From Leptospira neocaledonica (GTDB lineage: Bacteria > Spirochaetota > Leptospiria > Leptospirales > Leptospiraceae): DNA of 64,000 nt. Positions 1 to 8,682 of this stretch are shown piece by piece. Under the pieces are notes generated by a model. It was not told the DNA's origin. It made no database searches and saw nothing but the letters and a program-made list of their open reading frames with translations. Within the stretch, counting starts at the first letter, position 1. The number at the start of each line of letters is the position of its first letter. A program made the position numbers and the translations under genes. The stretch covers positions 279,075-343,074 of the forward strand of contig NZ_NPEA01000006.1 in NCBI RefSeq assembly GCF_002812205.1. The letters run 5' to 3'.

Positions 1-1659
1 GAAAAGAATAAAGTCCATCTGGGACATTACACCGCAAGAACCCATGACCACGAATATAATCGCAAAGAAGGATTTGTTTCGATTTCGGATCGTCAATGCC
101 ACAAAATCTGCAAACCTTTCTTCCATTCTTGCAAAAAAAGAATCCAAGGATTTTCGGAACTTTGAGGACCTCTTCAATTCGTCCGGAGTTTTAGCGAAAG
201 CTGCAATTCTAGAAGGAAGGAATAAGAAGGATTCAATCAAACTCGCGGTCAATGCGATAATCACCACAAGTGGGATCTGCCAGATAAATTTTCCCATGAT
301 CCCTGCCATGAATAACATAGGAAGGAATGCCGCCACAGTGGTGAGATAAGATCCAAAAATCGGAACTAACATCTCAGTGGTTCCTTTCAAGGCAGCGGAT
401 GTTTTATCCATTCTCTCGCCTAGATAGGTATAAATGTTTTCCGAAATTACGATGGAGTTATCTACGAGCATCCCGAGAGAAATGATAAGCCCCATCATGG
501 AGATCATATTAAAGGAAACATCGAAGAATGGAAGTGCCGCAAATGTCATAAGCATCGAAAGAGGCAATGACATAGAGGTCAAGGTTGCAGTTCTGAAATC
601 TAAGAACAAAAACAAGATCCCAAAAACGATCAAAAATCCGATGAGCGCGTTAGAAGAAACCACATTCAATCTGTTCTTAGTTCTTTTTGCCTCATCATTT
701 AATTTGAATGTTTTGATACTTTCCGGATAAATTTTTTCCAGTTCCTTTAATCTAGCCTGGACATTGTCCGCGACTTCAATCGCATCCGCTCTTTCCTTTT
801 TGATCACGGAAAGCACTAGACCCTGTTGTCCGTTTGCAATCGCAAGAAATCTAGGATATTCGAAAGTATCCTCCACCCTTGCAAGATTTCCGATACGTAC
901 AGTGGAGAATATATCATTGGTCCGAACCGGGATCTTTCCAATCTCGGAAGGTTGTTTGAATTCTCCGTCAATCCGTAGATCAAATGCATTCTCCGAATCC
1001 ACGGAACCCGCAGGCAAATTGATATTTCTTGTGCGGATCGTTCTTGTGATATCAGAAAGATCCAATTGGTATTGTTTTAATCTGTCCGCATTTACAAGAA
1101 TATGCCATTCTCTATCACGTTTTCCGAATACATCGACTCTGGCAATCCCTGGGATCTTTTCCAATTCCAGTTCTATAAATTCTGCGATCGTATGAAGCTC
1201 TATCTCGTCCTTTCCACCATAAACGGAAAAGTCCATGATCGGGAAGGAACCCGATTTTCTTTCCGTAATTTTAGGTTTTTCCGTAACCTGCACTGGAAAA
1301 TCGGAAATTGCGTTGTCTACAGCTCTTCGGATTTCATCCAAAACTTTTTCCGGATTTTTTTCTTCTAAGCTGACACGGACATCTATATCAGAAACAGAAT
1401 TACGGGAGAAGGAACGGATCTCATCGATACCGTCTATCTCCTTTATCTTTTCCTCGATAGGATACGTTACCCGTAATTCCACGTCCGCAGGAGAAGCTCC
1501 CGGGAATTTTGTGGTGATTACGAGCTGCTTCATATCCACGTTCGGAAAAGCGTCTCTGCGCAAACCGCAAAGGGACATTCCCCCAGCGGCAAAAATGAAT
1601 ATGACTCCCAAATACATGAAGAGTCTATTGTGAATGAAGGATTGTATTATCGTTCTCAT
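1..1659 (-). CDS. RND-family efflux transporter, N-terminal part (runs off left edge)
   Basis: The minus-strand frame is open from the ATG at 1659 to the window edge, 553 codons without a stop, so only the N-terminal half of a normal pump of about 1000 residues is present. It starts [20 protein letters not shown], the first inner-membrane helix, then a periplasmic porter region with the usual PGASPADVE stretch. Near residue 390 it reaches the helix-4 motif [13 protein letters not shown], where RND pumps use acidic residues for proton relay; here the pair is D-N rather than D-D. Such pumps are inner-membrane antiporters working with an adaptor and a TolC protein. It starts 12 bp after the desaturase gene, so the two are probably co-transcribed. 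Substrate cannot be deduced. Many apparent plus-strand ORFs here are its shadows. Confidence 0.9.
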   Translation of the reverse strand, partial: MRTIIQSFIHNRLFMYLGVIFIFAAGGMSLCGLRRDAFPNVDMKQLVITTKFPGASPADVELRVTYPIEEKIKEIDGIDEIRSFSRNSVSDIDVRVSLEEKNPEKVLDEIRRAVDNAISDFPVQVTEKPKITERKSGSFPIMDFSVYGGKDEIELHTIAEFIELELEKIPGIARVDVFGKRDREWHILVNADRLKQYQLDLSDITRTIRTRNINLPAGSVDSENAFDLRIDGEFKQPSEIGKIPVRTNDIFSTVRIGNLARVEDTFEYPRFLAIANGQQGLVLSVIKKERADAIEVADNVQARLKELEKIYPESIKTFKLNDEAKRTKNRLNVVSSNALIGFLIVFGILFLFLDFRTATLTSMSLPLSMLMTFAALPFFDVSFNMISMMGLIISLGMLVDNSIVISENIYTYLGERMDKTSAALKGTTEMLVPIFGSYLTTVAAFLPMLFMAGIMGKFIWQIPLVVIIALTASLIESFLFLPSRIAAFAKTPDELKRSSKFRKSLDSFFARMEERFADFVALTIRNRNKSFFAIIFVVMGSCGVMSQMDFILF

Positions 1660-1671
1660 ATGTTTTTCTTT

Positions 1672-2613
1672 TTATTTAGAAATTTTTCCATCCAAAGGTT
1701 CTAGGAGCCCGCCCCATTGGCTCCATGCTTGTTTCATAAAACTTTTATCCCAGGTTTCCCCACAAACCTCCATTTGTTTCGGCAATCGATCCCAGGAACA
1801 TCCAGGGAATCTATGATGAATCCTATGATAATTAAAATGTAAAAAAAACGCACTCACCGTTTTCGGTAGAGTTAAATTAAAGGCCGAATTTTTATCATTA
1901 ATTTCTTTCCCGTAGTGATACGCATTATCAAAAAATGATATAAAAAAGGATCTGCTCAGAAGTAGGAATACCAACAAAGGCCAGTTACTTCCGAACAACC
2001 AAAAAGAAGGAATATAAAAGACTAGGATCCAAAAAACATCCTTTCGCAATTCTTCTAAAATTTCAGGACGATAGATCCACTTAAAAAAACCTTCTTCTAT
2101 AGGATACTCGACCAAACGATCAGCGATCGGTTTTGTCCAACGAGAAGGTAGGGAAAGTAAAAGTCCAGTACCCACTTCGAAAATGTAAGTCGCCACAGTA
2201 ATTCTAAAATAATAATTCAGACTCTGGAACCATCTTGGCTTCCAAGAATTTGGATCATAAAATTCTATCCGATCACCAGGTTCTCTATTGAACTTATGGT
2301 GCATCAAATGACTACATTTCAGAACGGAATAAGGTGCCCCGAACACGATACAAAGAAACCTTCCCCAAAAATGATTCTGTTTTCTTTCGTTCGAAAAATT
2401 CCCATGGATACTTTCATGGATCAAATTCCAGAAAGTATAGGACACCGGCCCCAAAGCTGCGGCAAAAACCCAAGCGGCCCAAAACGGAAAACTACCATAT
2501 AAGAGTCCCAAAGGTAACAAATAATGGAAGCTGATAAATAAGACTAAGACCGTCAGCGAAAGTTTTCTGTTTTTCGCAAATGGTAGGTCTCTGATTTGGA
2601 TAGAAGCTTCCAT
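1672..2613 (-). CDS. Membrane fatty acid desaturase / carotenoid hydroxylase-like di-iron protein
   Basis: A 313-residue membrane protein with the three histidine boxes of the membrane di-iron desaturase superfamily: HESIH at residues 66-70, HLMHH at 102-106 and HRIHH near residue 260. Hydrophobic helix pairs lie at about 20-60 and 195-235. These His clusters bind the two irons that activate O2 to oxidise an acyl chain or a carotenoid in the cytoplasmic membrane. The sequence does not tell fatty-acid desaturase from beta-carotene ketolase/hydroxylase, so the substrate is open. The ATG at 2613 gives a plausible cytosolic N-terminus. It precedes the RND gene by 12 bp on the same strand and is divergent from the MBL-fold gene at 2808. 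Confidence 0.85.
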   Translation of the reverse strand: MEASIQIRDLPFAKNRKLSLTVLVLFISFHYLLPLGLLYGSFPFWAAWVFAAALGPVSYTFWNLIHESIHGNFSNERKQNHFWGRFLCIVFGAPYSVLKCSHLMHHKFNREPGDRIEFYDPNSWKPRWFQSLNYYFRITVATYIFEVGTGLLLSLPSRWTKPIADRLVEYPIEEGFFKWIYRPEILEELRKDVFWILVFYIPSFWLFGSNWPLLVFLLLSRSFFISFFDNAYHYGKEINDKNSAFNLTLPKTVSAFFLHFNYHRIHHRFPGCSWDRLPKQMEVCGETWDKSFMKQAWSQWGGLLEPLDGKISK

Positions 2614-2807
2614 TTAGGATAGAACGGGTGAGAGCGGAATTTTCTGCAAGCAACCTGCTAAACTGAGCAGCGGCGACATCGGTCGGTTTGAAAAAAAATG
2701 TATCGATCATATCCCGGTCGTGAAGGAATAGAAATAAATTAATCGGGTTCGATTCTTTTAGAAAAAATTCGGCTCCAAAAACGTTACAAGAGGTCCAAAA
2801 CATCAAT

Positions 2808-3914
2808 ATGAGTTTAATATTCCATTCTGCGACTCTCTTACTCGCATTTTCATTTTTTTATTGTTTTCCCTTGGATCCGGACAGGGTAAAGTCCCCCAGT
2901 TATAGAGAAGGCAGATATCATAATCTAGATCCTGACGAAGAATTGCAGGGCAAATCTCCATTGGCAATTCTACGCTGGAAGCTCTGGGGTCCCAAAGATC
3001 CTCCCGCAGTAGAAGGACTTACGGAAGAACTTCCCACAGTATTGGAAAGAAACTCAAAGGACCTAGTCGCTCCGGAAGGAAAGGTTAGAGTTGTATGGTT
3101 CGGACATGCTACGGTTTGGATATCTTCCACTAAGAATGGAAAAACAGTAAACGTTCTGACAGATCCTATCTTTGACGCTCCTATATTTGTAACCAGACTA
3201 GTCAAACTTCCTATCCCAAAAGAGGATCTTCCGACCGTGGATTTCGTGGTGGTAAGTCATGCTCATAGGGACCATCTGGACAGGGACACATTACGTTATC
3301 TAAGAAGTAAAAATCCGAATTTGCAGATCCTTCTTCCTTCCGGAATGAAATCTTTTTCGGAAGAAGAAGATCTCGGACCGACTGTTTCTCAAGAGTTGGG
3401 TCAAACGAGCATCAAAGAATCGGTGAAGATCACATTCCTTCCCGCACATCATTGGAGTAGAATGGGGATCTCGGATACAAACCAATACTTTTGGGGAAGT
3501 TATTCTTTAGAGGCCCAAGGAAAGATCATATACTTTGCTGGAGATACGGGATATTCTTCTCATTTTAAAAATATCTCGGAACGTTTGGGGAAACCTGTCG
3601 ATCTTGCACTTCTTCCCATCGGAGCTTATAAACCTAGATGGTTTATGAAATACGCGCATATCGGACCTGGGGAAGCTTTAATGGCAACCAAGGACCTGAA
3701 TGCGAAATCATTTGCGCCTATTCACTGGGGGACATTTCCATTAGGAGATGACCTTCCGAAAGAACCTATGTTGGACCTAAAACAAAGATTATCATTCCCA
3801 AGTTCACCTGATACAAAAGGGATTAACCCTCCATCCGACGGAATTTCATGGGGAAATAAGGACGGGGTCAAAATTGTACCTTGGACTATAGGCAGCGGTA
3901 TAGATTTGGAATGA
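2808..3914 (+). CDS. MBL-fold metallohydrolase, NAPE-PLD/UlaG-like, probable lipoprotein
   Basis: A 368-residue metallo-beta-lactamase-fold hydrolase. Visible motifs in order are FGHATVWI (99-106), TDPIF, the zinc site HAHRDH (151-156), LPAHHWSRMG, FAGDTGYSSHF and a C-terminal IGAYKPRWFMKYAHIGP followed by a final HWG. This arrangement is typical of the NAPE-phospholipase D/RomA branch, which hydrolyses phosphodiester or lactone bonds, often in lipids. The first 18 residues are hydrophobic and end in FFYC with Cys19, which could serve as a relaxed spirochaetal lipobox, placing the enzyme in the envelope (inference). It is divergent from the desaturase and stands alone upstream of an OMP gene. 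Confidence 0.85.
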   Translation: MSLIFHSATLLLAFSFFYCFPLDPDRVKSPSYREGRYHNLDPDEELQGKSPLAILRWKLWGPKDPPAVEGLTEELPTVLERNSKDLVAPEGKVRVVWFGHATVWISSTKNGKTVNVLTDPIFDAPIFVTRLVKLPIPKEDLPTVDFVVVSHAHRDHLDRDTLRYLRSKNPNLQILLPSGMKSFSEEEDLGPTVSQELGQTSIKESVKITFLPAHHWSRMGISDTNQYFWGSYSLEAQGKIIYFAGDTGYSSHFKNISERLGKPVDLALLPIGAYKPRWFMKYAHIGPGEALMATKDLNAKSFAPIHWGTFPLGDDLPKEPMLDLKQRLSFPSSPDTKGINPPSDGISWGNKDGVKIVPWTIGSGIDLE

Positions 3915-3945
3915 TTTGGAAATTTGTATCCTAAGAAAAAAAGAT

Positions 3946-3995
3946 GCCTCCCGGAACTATTCCTGAATTCTGGCATAGAACTGTGTATGGGAGGC
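3946..3995 (+). promoter_or_regulatory. Inverted repeat in leader of the 4009 gene
   Basis: GCCTCCC at 3946-3952 is complementary to GGGAGGC at 3989-3995, with 36 bases between. It sits just before the start at 4009 and could form a 5'-UTR hairpin or a weak terminator for the upstream gene. No U-tract follows the second arm at its full strength. Confidence 0.3.
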
Positions 3996-4008
3996 TTTCC
4001 GTCCAAAA

Positions 4009-4989
4009 ATGAAATCCAAAACTAAAGCGTCGTTTTTTATACATTATACTTTCATAATACTTTTCACCTTCTCTACTTCTTTGTTTGCAGTAGGGGGAGA
4101 AGAAAAACTCACTCCATTACAACTTGCCCAGGCAAAAGAGAATTCCAAACCGGAAGAAATAAAAAAACAAGAAAGAAGAGTGGATCAAAGAAAAGGTAAA
4201 TGGTCTTTCCAATGGGGGTACAACAGAGATTCTTATACCCAAAGTGATATCAACTTCAAAGGACCTGGATATTCTTTCACATTAAAAGACGTGGTTGCCA
4301 GGGATAAGCCTGAAACATTTTCCACAGGCGTATACCTGAACCCTTCTCTCTGGGAAATCCCTCAATACAATTTTAAACTTACGTATTATTTTACGGACAA
4401 TCTGTTTATCGCATTCGGACAGGACCATATGAAATATGTAATGTCCAGAGGACAGGCGGCTAGTATAAGCGGGTATATAGATCCATTAGCGATAGAAAAC
4501 GGAAGACTACATACATCTTTCGAGTCCGCTCCTTATGCATTATTATTTCCGAATAATATAAACCAATTCGCAGGATACCATGGAGGAGAAACCGTAAATA
4601 TTACTCCTGATTTTCTGAAATTCGAACATACAGATGGACTCAATTATTTATTCGTCGATGTGGGATATGTTGCCCCACTTTGGGTTTCTCCCAATGGAGA
4701 GAACGCATTCAGCTTAGTGGGATCAGTAGGAGCAGGACCTGTGGTTTGCAGAAGTGATGTACGGCTATTCGGAGAAGGTCATAATAATAGATTTCACCTT
4801 TCTGGCTATGGAGTTTCCGGATATTCAGCGCTTAGGATTGACTTATTCAAATCCTTCTTCTTCGAATTCGGAGCAAAAGGCGGATATATAGATCTGACCA
4901 GTATTTATACCAACGGAAAATCAAAGGACCGCGCTACACAGAATTTCGGATTTGTGGAAATGATTGCCTCCGCAGGCATTACTTTTTAA
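4009..4989 (+). CDS. Putative outer-membrane protein, function unknown
   Basis: A 326-residue protein with a clear signal peptide ([10 protein letters not shown] then a hydrophobic run ending SLFAVGG near residue 29) and a short charged segment rich in Lys/Glu. The rest alternates polar and aromatic residues ([49 protein letters not shown]), the pattern of an outer-membrane beta-barrel. It ends [10 protein letters not shown] with a C-terminal Phe, as expected for BAM recognition. I do not recognise the family; it resembles the many lineage-restricted OMPs of leptospires. ruvA follows after 11 bp, so the two may share a transcript although the functions look unrelated. Confidence 0.7.
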   Translation: MKSKTKASFFIHYTFIILFTFSTSLFAVGGEEKLTPLQLAQAKENSKPEEIKKQERRVDQRKGKWSFQWGYNRDSYTQSDINFKGPGYSFTLKDVVARDKPETFSTGVYLNPSLWEIPQYNFKLTYYFTDNLFIAFGQDHMKYVMSRGQAASISGYIDPLAIENGRLHTSFESAPYALLFPNNINQFAGYHGGETVNITPDFLKFEHTDGLNYLFVDVGYVAPLWVSPNGENAFSLVGSVGAGPVVCRSDVRLFGEGHNNRFHLSGYGVSGYSALRIDLFKSFFFEFGAKGGYIDLTSIYTNGKSKDRATQNFGFVEMIASAGITF

Positions 4990-5000
4990 ACTCGCCCGAC

Positions 5001-5636
5001 ATGATCTCCGGACTCCAAGGTTCCATCCGAAAACTGGAAGTAGGCTCCGTGCACTTAGATGTTCACGGAGTAACTTACGAAATCGTAATTTCCTTCAAAA
5101 CTTATTGGGAACTGAAAGAATTTCAAACTTCTGCAAAAGAAGTTAGGCTGCATATCCATCATTCCATTAACGAAAGAGGACAAAAACTTTTCGGATTCCT
5201 ACAAGAAAGAGATAAAGAATTTTTTAAAGTAATGAAAGGTTTACATGGAATAGGAGAAATGACTGCACTGAAAGTCCTCTCCTTCTTCAGTCCTTGGGAA
5301 TTACACAAAATCGCTTCTTCCGGAGAAGCAAAGGATCTGGAAAAAATCCCCAAGGTCAGAGCCAAAACTTCTGAAAAAATCTTTTTCGAAGTAAAACAAA
5401 ACCTCAAAAAACTGGAATTGTTTTTAGAAGCAGGTTCGGAAGATCCATCTATCCCGGAAACTTCCAAAGAAAAACTCCCTTCTCCAGAAGACCGATTTAA
5501 AGAAACTGCAGTCCAGGCACTTGTCCAACTGGGCTTCGAAGATAAGTCCGCTCTCAAAGAAGTGGAGAAGGTCCTAAAAAAACAAAACTTCACCGATACG
5601 GGAGAACTTATCCGAGAGATATTAAAAAATCTTTAA
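5001..5636 (+). CDS. ruvA: Holliday junction branch migration protein RuvA
   Basis: 211 residues, the usual RuvA length. The N-terminal OB-fold begins [13 protein letters not shown] and contains the [15 protein letters not shown] segment. The two helix-hairpin-helix motifs appear as [14 protein letters not shown] (about residues 80-93) and the [19 protein letters not shown] segment (about 114-130). The C-terminal domain (about 165-211, [12 protein letters not shown]...) is the RuvB-contacting part after a flexible Glu/Pro-rich linker. RuvA tetramers bind Holliday junctions and load the RuvB motor. No ruvB or ruvC is next to it; the gene follows an OMP gene by 11 bp. Confidence 0.95.
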   Translation: MISGLQGSIRKLEVGSVHLDVHGVTYEIVISFKTYWELKEFQTSAKEVRLHIHHSINERGQKLFGFLQERDKEFFKVMKGLHGIGEMTALKVLSFFSPWELHKIASSGEAKDLEKIPKVRAKTSEKIFFEVKQNLKKLELFLEAGSEDPSIPETSKEKLPSPEDRFKETAVQALVQLGFEDKSALKEVEKVLKKQNFTDTGELIREILKNL

Positions 5637-5672
5637 GTAAATCGGTTCGCACAGAATTTACGATCTCCCTAT

Positions 5673-5688
5673 TGTTGGAACTCCAACA
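5673..5688. repeat. Dispersed palindrome, TGTTGGA..TCCAACA type
   Basis: TGTTGGAACTCCAACA, arms TGTTGGA and TCCAACA around AC. One of at least four close relatives in this window's intergenic DNA (5931, 6587, 60104, 60138). Confidence 0.7.
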
Positions 5689-5925
5689 GCGAGATCCCCC
5701 CGCCACTTCATAACGCCCCATAGAGAGTGAAAAGACGACCGCGAATACGAGTCGGTGACAAAGTCAAACGAAGTCGGGCCTTAAATTGATACGATACGCT
5801 TGGTCGAAGGATAATTTGCAAAAACGGCCCCCGCCCGAGTTCGGGTGGAGGAGGTGGGCTTGTGGGAGAAGCCATTTCCCTATATATGAAAATTTCTTAA
5901 ATTACAATCCAAATTTCTGCTCGGT

Positions 5926-5957
5926 ACGCCTGTTGGAATTCCAACATCCGATTTCTC
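5926..5957. repeat. 32-bp direct repeat, left copy
   Basis: Identical over 32 bp to 6582-6613. Its core is the 16-bp palindrome TGTTGGAATTCCAACA at 5931-5946, followed by TCCGATTTCTC. The two copies bracket the retropepsin-like gene. Confidence 0.85.
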
Positions 5958-6116
5958 TCATGCTCTCATAAATTTGCGAAACCAAAATTCCACATATCCA
6001 AACCATCTCAATGTCTCATCACCGGAATCAATATTCCAATCTTCATTCAAAAAATCTAAAGAATCCATTTGACTTCTCTTTGAAAAAATCTCAATCTCTC
6101 CGCTGAGGAAATACAT

Positions 6117-6539
6117 TTGGGAACAATCTATCAAAAGGCTCAATTAGACAATACCGCCGATCTGCTAGCGTATAAATCCGGAAATTTAACCCAAGATATG
6201 ATTCGTAAGGTCGAAATCGAATTTCTTGTAGATACCGGAGCCTCTATGGTCTGCCTTCCCGGTGATTTGATCCAAATTCTAGGCCTACAACCATTATACA
6301 CTAGGCCCGCCATCACTGCAAATGGAACAGTCCAAACAAAAGTTTACTCCCCTGTACAACTTAAAATTTGGGATAGAGAATGTAATATGGAAGTTATGGA
6401 ACTACCGATTGGGACTCCTCCCCTTTTAGGATATCTTGCATTAGAAACGTTAGATTTGTATCCAAATCCCAAAAAACAAATCTTAGAAGGAAATCCGGAT
6501 TACAATGGAGAAATGAGAATCTACTTACTCGTTGCTTAA
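6117..6539 (+). CDS. Retropepsin-like (clan AA) aspartic protease
   Basis: A 140-residue cytosolic protein with a single retropepsin-type active-site motif, FLVDTGASMVCLP (near residues 38-50), followed by the hydrophobic ILGL and later PLLGYLALETLDL, the conserved second half of the fold. Members of clan AA with this length act as homodimers with one Asp from each chain. The start is TTG at 6117, supported by GAGGAA at 6105-6110 six bases upstream; there is no better ATG. No signal peptide is visible. The gene stands alone and is bracketed by two identical 32-bp repeats (5926-5957 and 6582-6613), suggesting a transferable cassette. The natural substrate is unknown. Confidence 0.8.
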   Translation: MGTIYQKAQLDNTADLLAYKSGNLTQDMIRKVEIEFLVDTGASMVCLPGDLIQILGLQPLYTRPAITANGTVQTKVYSPVQLKIWDRECNMEVMELPIGTPPLLGYLALETLDLYPNPKKQILEGNPDYNGEMRIYLLVA

Positions 6540-6581
6540 ACTCTTGGCGGAATTAGGATCCTACAATCATCGCGAAAGACA

Positions 6582-6613
6582 ACGCCTGTTGGAATTCCAA
6601 CATCCGATTTCTC
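6582..6613. repeat. 32-bp direct repeat, right copy
   Basis: Exact second copy of 5926-5957, including the palindrome TGTTGGAATTCCAACA at 6587-6602. It lies 42 bp after the stop of the retropepsin gene. Confidence 0.85.
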
Positions 6614-6662
6614 ATCAATTCGCTATGAATCAGAATTCCGCACCTCTTGCGCGGGGCCCCCT

Positions 6663-7802
6663 CTACTTCGCCAGAAACCAATAGACCGCCAAACCTAGAT
6701 AATTCCCTACTGCATAACCGATCAAACCGGTTAAAATTCCTAAGATCAGAACACCTCGATTGCCAATCGCTGCCGCAACAGATGGGACAAACGCAGGACC
6801 ATAAATGCTGGAGACGGAAGTGATAATCCAAGTGTCGACAGGAATCCTAAACAAAATTCCAAAAACCAAATGAAGAAGGATCGCAATCGACATGGTCGCA
6901 AGAACGATTAAAAGTACACCGGACGCGCCCTTCACCAAACTTCCGAAATCCGCCAAGAACCCGATGGCAACTGAAAATATTAGGATAAAATAATATCCCA
7001 CCGGATAAGTATTCAAACTTCTCACTTTTTTAGAAAACGAAATCCCGATTCCCCAGGTGGTAATCCCAAGTAGTATCAAAGGAGCGGAAGCTGTTCCTAA
7101 AATTACTTGAGAAATCGCAAGAGATGCAGCAAGCCCCAAGACGGAGAGAATAATTCCAAGCAACAAACGTAAAATAGGATTTTTAGGAGAAAGATGAACT
7201 TCAGAAGAAACTTCAACGCTCTCCCCGCTCGCGACTTCCGGTTTTAGGAAAATTGAATATACTTTTTTAGAAAAACTAAGAAGGAATAAAAGATAAGTTC
7301 CACCAATCAAAAGATCCACAGTATTCACAAGTGCAATTGTAGCCTTACCGGTATCCAAGGCTAAACCGATCGCATTCGAATTCGGAGTGCCTCCCGTATA
7401 TAAGCCCGCAAGCATTCCTCCTATTTTAGAGGATTCAGGATGTAATGAACTTAAGAAAAGTCCAACTGAAACAGATGAGATAGCGACTGCAATACAGGAA
7501 AGAAAGAAGGAGAATAATGCAAGCCTTGCCTCTTTGATTCCCCGCAAAAAATCAGAAGAGGCGAGTAAGAGTGGGATCGCGATCGGAATCGAAATTTCGG
7601 AAATTGTTTCTGCGATCTTTTTAGGTAAAAACTCAATTGGGACCAAGTTACCCAATATAATTCCGGAAGCGTAGCATAGAACGACCGGACCTAAAAACCC
7701 TAGCCATTTATATTTTTTAGAAAGACTTCCCGCAAGCCATGGAAAACCGAGAACAAACCCTAAAAATAAAATAGAGATTATCCAATGGAATACGTCAGAC
7801 AT
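6663..7802 (-). CDS. DUF819-family integral membrane protein
   Basis: 379 residues, almost wholly hydrophobic with about ten predicted membrane helices. Recognisable family features are the GLYTGGTPNSNAIGLALD segment (about residues 135-152), the mid-protein polar loop with PEVASGESVEVSSEVHLSP, and the C-terminal SSIYGPAFVPSVAAAIGNR motif followed by GILTGLIGYAVGNYLGL. This matches the DUF819 (YjcL-like) family, probably secondary transporters of unknown substrate. The ATG at 7802 is the natural start. It stands alone on the minus strand; its 3' end approaches the right copy of the 32-bp repeat. Confidence 0.8.
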   Translation of the reverse strand: MSDVFHWIISILFLGFVLGFPWLAGSLSKKYKWLGFLGPVVLCYASGIILGNLVPIEFLPKKIAETISEISIPIAIPLLLASSDFLRGIKEARLALFSFFLSCIAVAISSVSVGLFLSSLHPESSKIGGMLAGLYTGGTPNSNAIGLALDTGKATIALVNTVDLLIGGTYLLFLLSFSKKVYSIFLKPEVASGESVEVSSEVHLSPKNPILRLLLGIILSVLGLAASLAISQVILGTASAPLILLGITTWGIGISFSKKVRSLNTYPVGYYFILIFSVAIGFLADFGSLVKGASGVLLIVLATMSIAILLHLVFGILFRIPVDTWIITSVSSIYGPAFVPSVAAAIGNRGVLILGILTGLIGYAVGNYLGLAVYWFLAK

Positions 7803-8157
7803 CTTTTCTCCCGATCTTCTTCGAATTTGCTGAAAGATCTACAGACCATTCCAAATCCGATCCTCATAAATAACAGATTAAATTCTGCTATATTGAATTT
7901 TACCAAATATTCAGGTTAATAAACTGGGCCATCGAATCATATTTTGAACATCTCATAAAGTCTAAAATATCCCGCCAAATTGCCGATTCTGGCCAGTTTA
8001 TTCCTCCCTGATTCTGGGCGGGAGTTCCTACCTGAAAAAATTTCCGATTTTTGGCCGACCTTGGTGAAAAAAACTTGTAAGAAATACTTCATATTCAAAG
8101 TAATATACTTTAATAATAAACTATTAATCTATAAATTAATAGAAGGAAGTATTCAAA
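7803..8157. other. Divergent intergenic region between DUF819 gene and doxX
   Basis: AT-rich control region with no convincing gene. An inverted repeat AATAAACTGG (7918-7927) and CCAGTTTATT (7993-8002) lies in the middle. A GGGAGTTCCTACC element, half of the dispersed palindrome family, is near 8021-8033. The last 80 bp carry the nested inverted repeats of the doxX leader. Confidence 0.5.
8083..8153 (+). promoter_or_regulatory. Nested inverted repeats in doxX leader (candidate operator/RBS-sequestering hairpin)
   Basis: Outer arms AATACTTC (8083-8090) and GAAGTATT (8146-8153) are perfectly complementary, and the right arm covers the GGAAG ribosome binding site. Inside lies a perfect 8-bp pair CTATTAAT (8121-8128) and ATTAATAG (8135-8142). 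A TATACT hexamer at 8104-8109 may be a -10. The symmetry suggests either a repressor site or an RBS-masking structure. Confidence 0.45.
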
Positions 8158-8604
8158 ATGTTAGAAACACTTTTAGCAACCAGCAACGATATCGTTCCAC
8201 TAGTCTTAAGACTAACCCTCGGAATCGTAATCTTCCCACATGGCGCCCAAAAGTTATTGGGCTGGTTCGGCGGTTACGGATTCAAAGGAACCTACGGCTA
8301 TTTCACCCAAACTGCAGGACTTCCAGGGATCATCGCATTCTTAGTTATCATTGGTGAATCATTCGGTTCAGTCGCATTAATCCTCGGACTACTTACCCGC
8401 TTCACTGCAATTTCCATCGGTATCATTTTACTCGGAGCTGCACTACTCGTTCATAGAGAACATGGATTTTTCATGAACTGGTTCGGAGCTCAAAAAGGAG
8501 AAGGTTACGAATTCCAAATATTGGCTATCGGACTTGCAATTGCATTAGCAATCGTGGGTGGAGGAGCTTATTCCTTGGATCTAGCCATCCTTTCTTCACT
8601 TTAA
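8158..8604 (+). CDS. DoxX family membrane protein
   Basis: 148 residues with four membrane helices, typical of DoxX/SURF4-like proteins. It contains LRLTLGIVIFPHGAQKLLGWFGGYG, which is characteristic of the family near helix 1, then TAGLPGIIAFLVIIGESFGSVALILGLLTRF and the HREHGFFMNWFGAQKGEGYEFQ loop. DoxX proteins are inner-membrane proteins often induced by thiol or electrophile stress and linked to quinone metabolism; the exact role here is unknown. GGAAG lies 9 bases before the ATG. It is monocistronic: a strong terminator follows and its leader has striking inverted repeats. Confidence 0.9.
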   Translation: MLETLLATSNDIVPLVLRLTLGIVIFPHGAQKLLGWFGGYGFKGTYGYFTQTAGLPGIIAFLVIIGESFGSVALILGLLTRFTAISIGIILLGAALLVHREHGFFMNWFGAQKGEGYEFQILAIGLAIALAIVGGGAYSLDLAILSSL

Positions 8605-8646
8605 GATAAAACTTATTAATTTAAATATCTTTAATGTTTAAATCTC

Positions 8647-8677
8647 AAAAAGGCTCCAGTAAGGAGCCTTTTCTTTT
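8647..8677. terminator. Bidirectional intrinsic terminator between doxX and rhodanese gene
   Basis: GGCTCC (8652-8657), loop AGTAA, GGAGCC (8663-8668), flanked by A-run on the left and T-run on the right, so it can stop transcription from both convergent genes. Confidence 0.85.
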
Positions 8678-8682
8678 TCAAC

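Larger units (their letters stand above)
5637..6116. other. Intergenic region with palindrome, GC-rich island and repeat
   Basis: No credible gene. It holds a palindrome (5673-5688), a GC-rich stretch from about 5695 to 5880 with a hairpin-prone CCCGAGTTCGGG core near 5834, and the first copy of a 32-bp direct repeat (5926-5957) repeated downstream of the next gene. The base composition is clearly unlike the flanking coding DNA. Confidence 0.6.

Noticed and set aside
3722..4006. Minus-strand frame of 94 codons between the MBL gene and the OMP gene
   Set aside because: Mostly antisense to the MBL-fold gene, with no protein features.
5673..6613. CRISPR-like array from the repeated palindromes
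   Set aside because: Copies are few, far apart and unevenly spaced, with no spacers and no cas genes.
7980..8357. Frame of 125 codons overlapping the doxX start
   Set aside because: It reads through the doxX leader and gene in another frame and has no features; doxX is certain.
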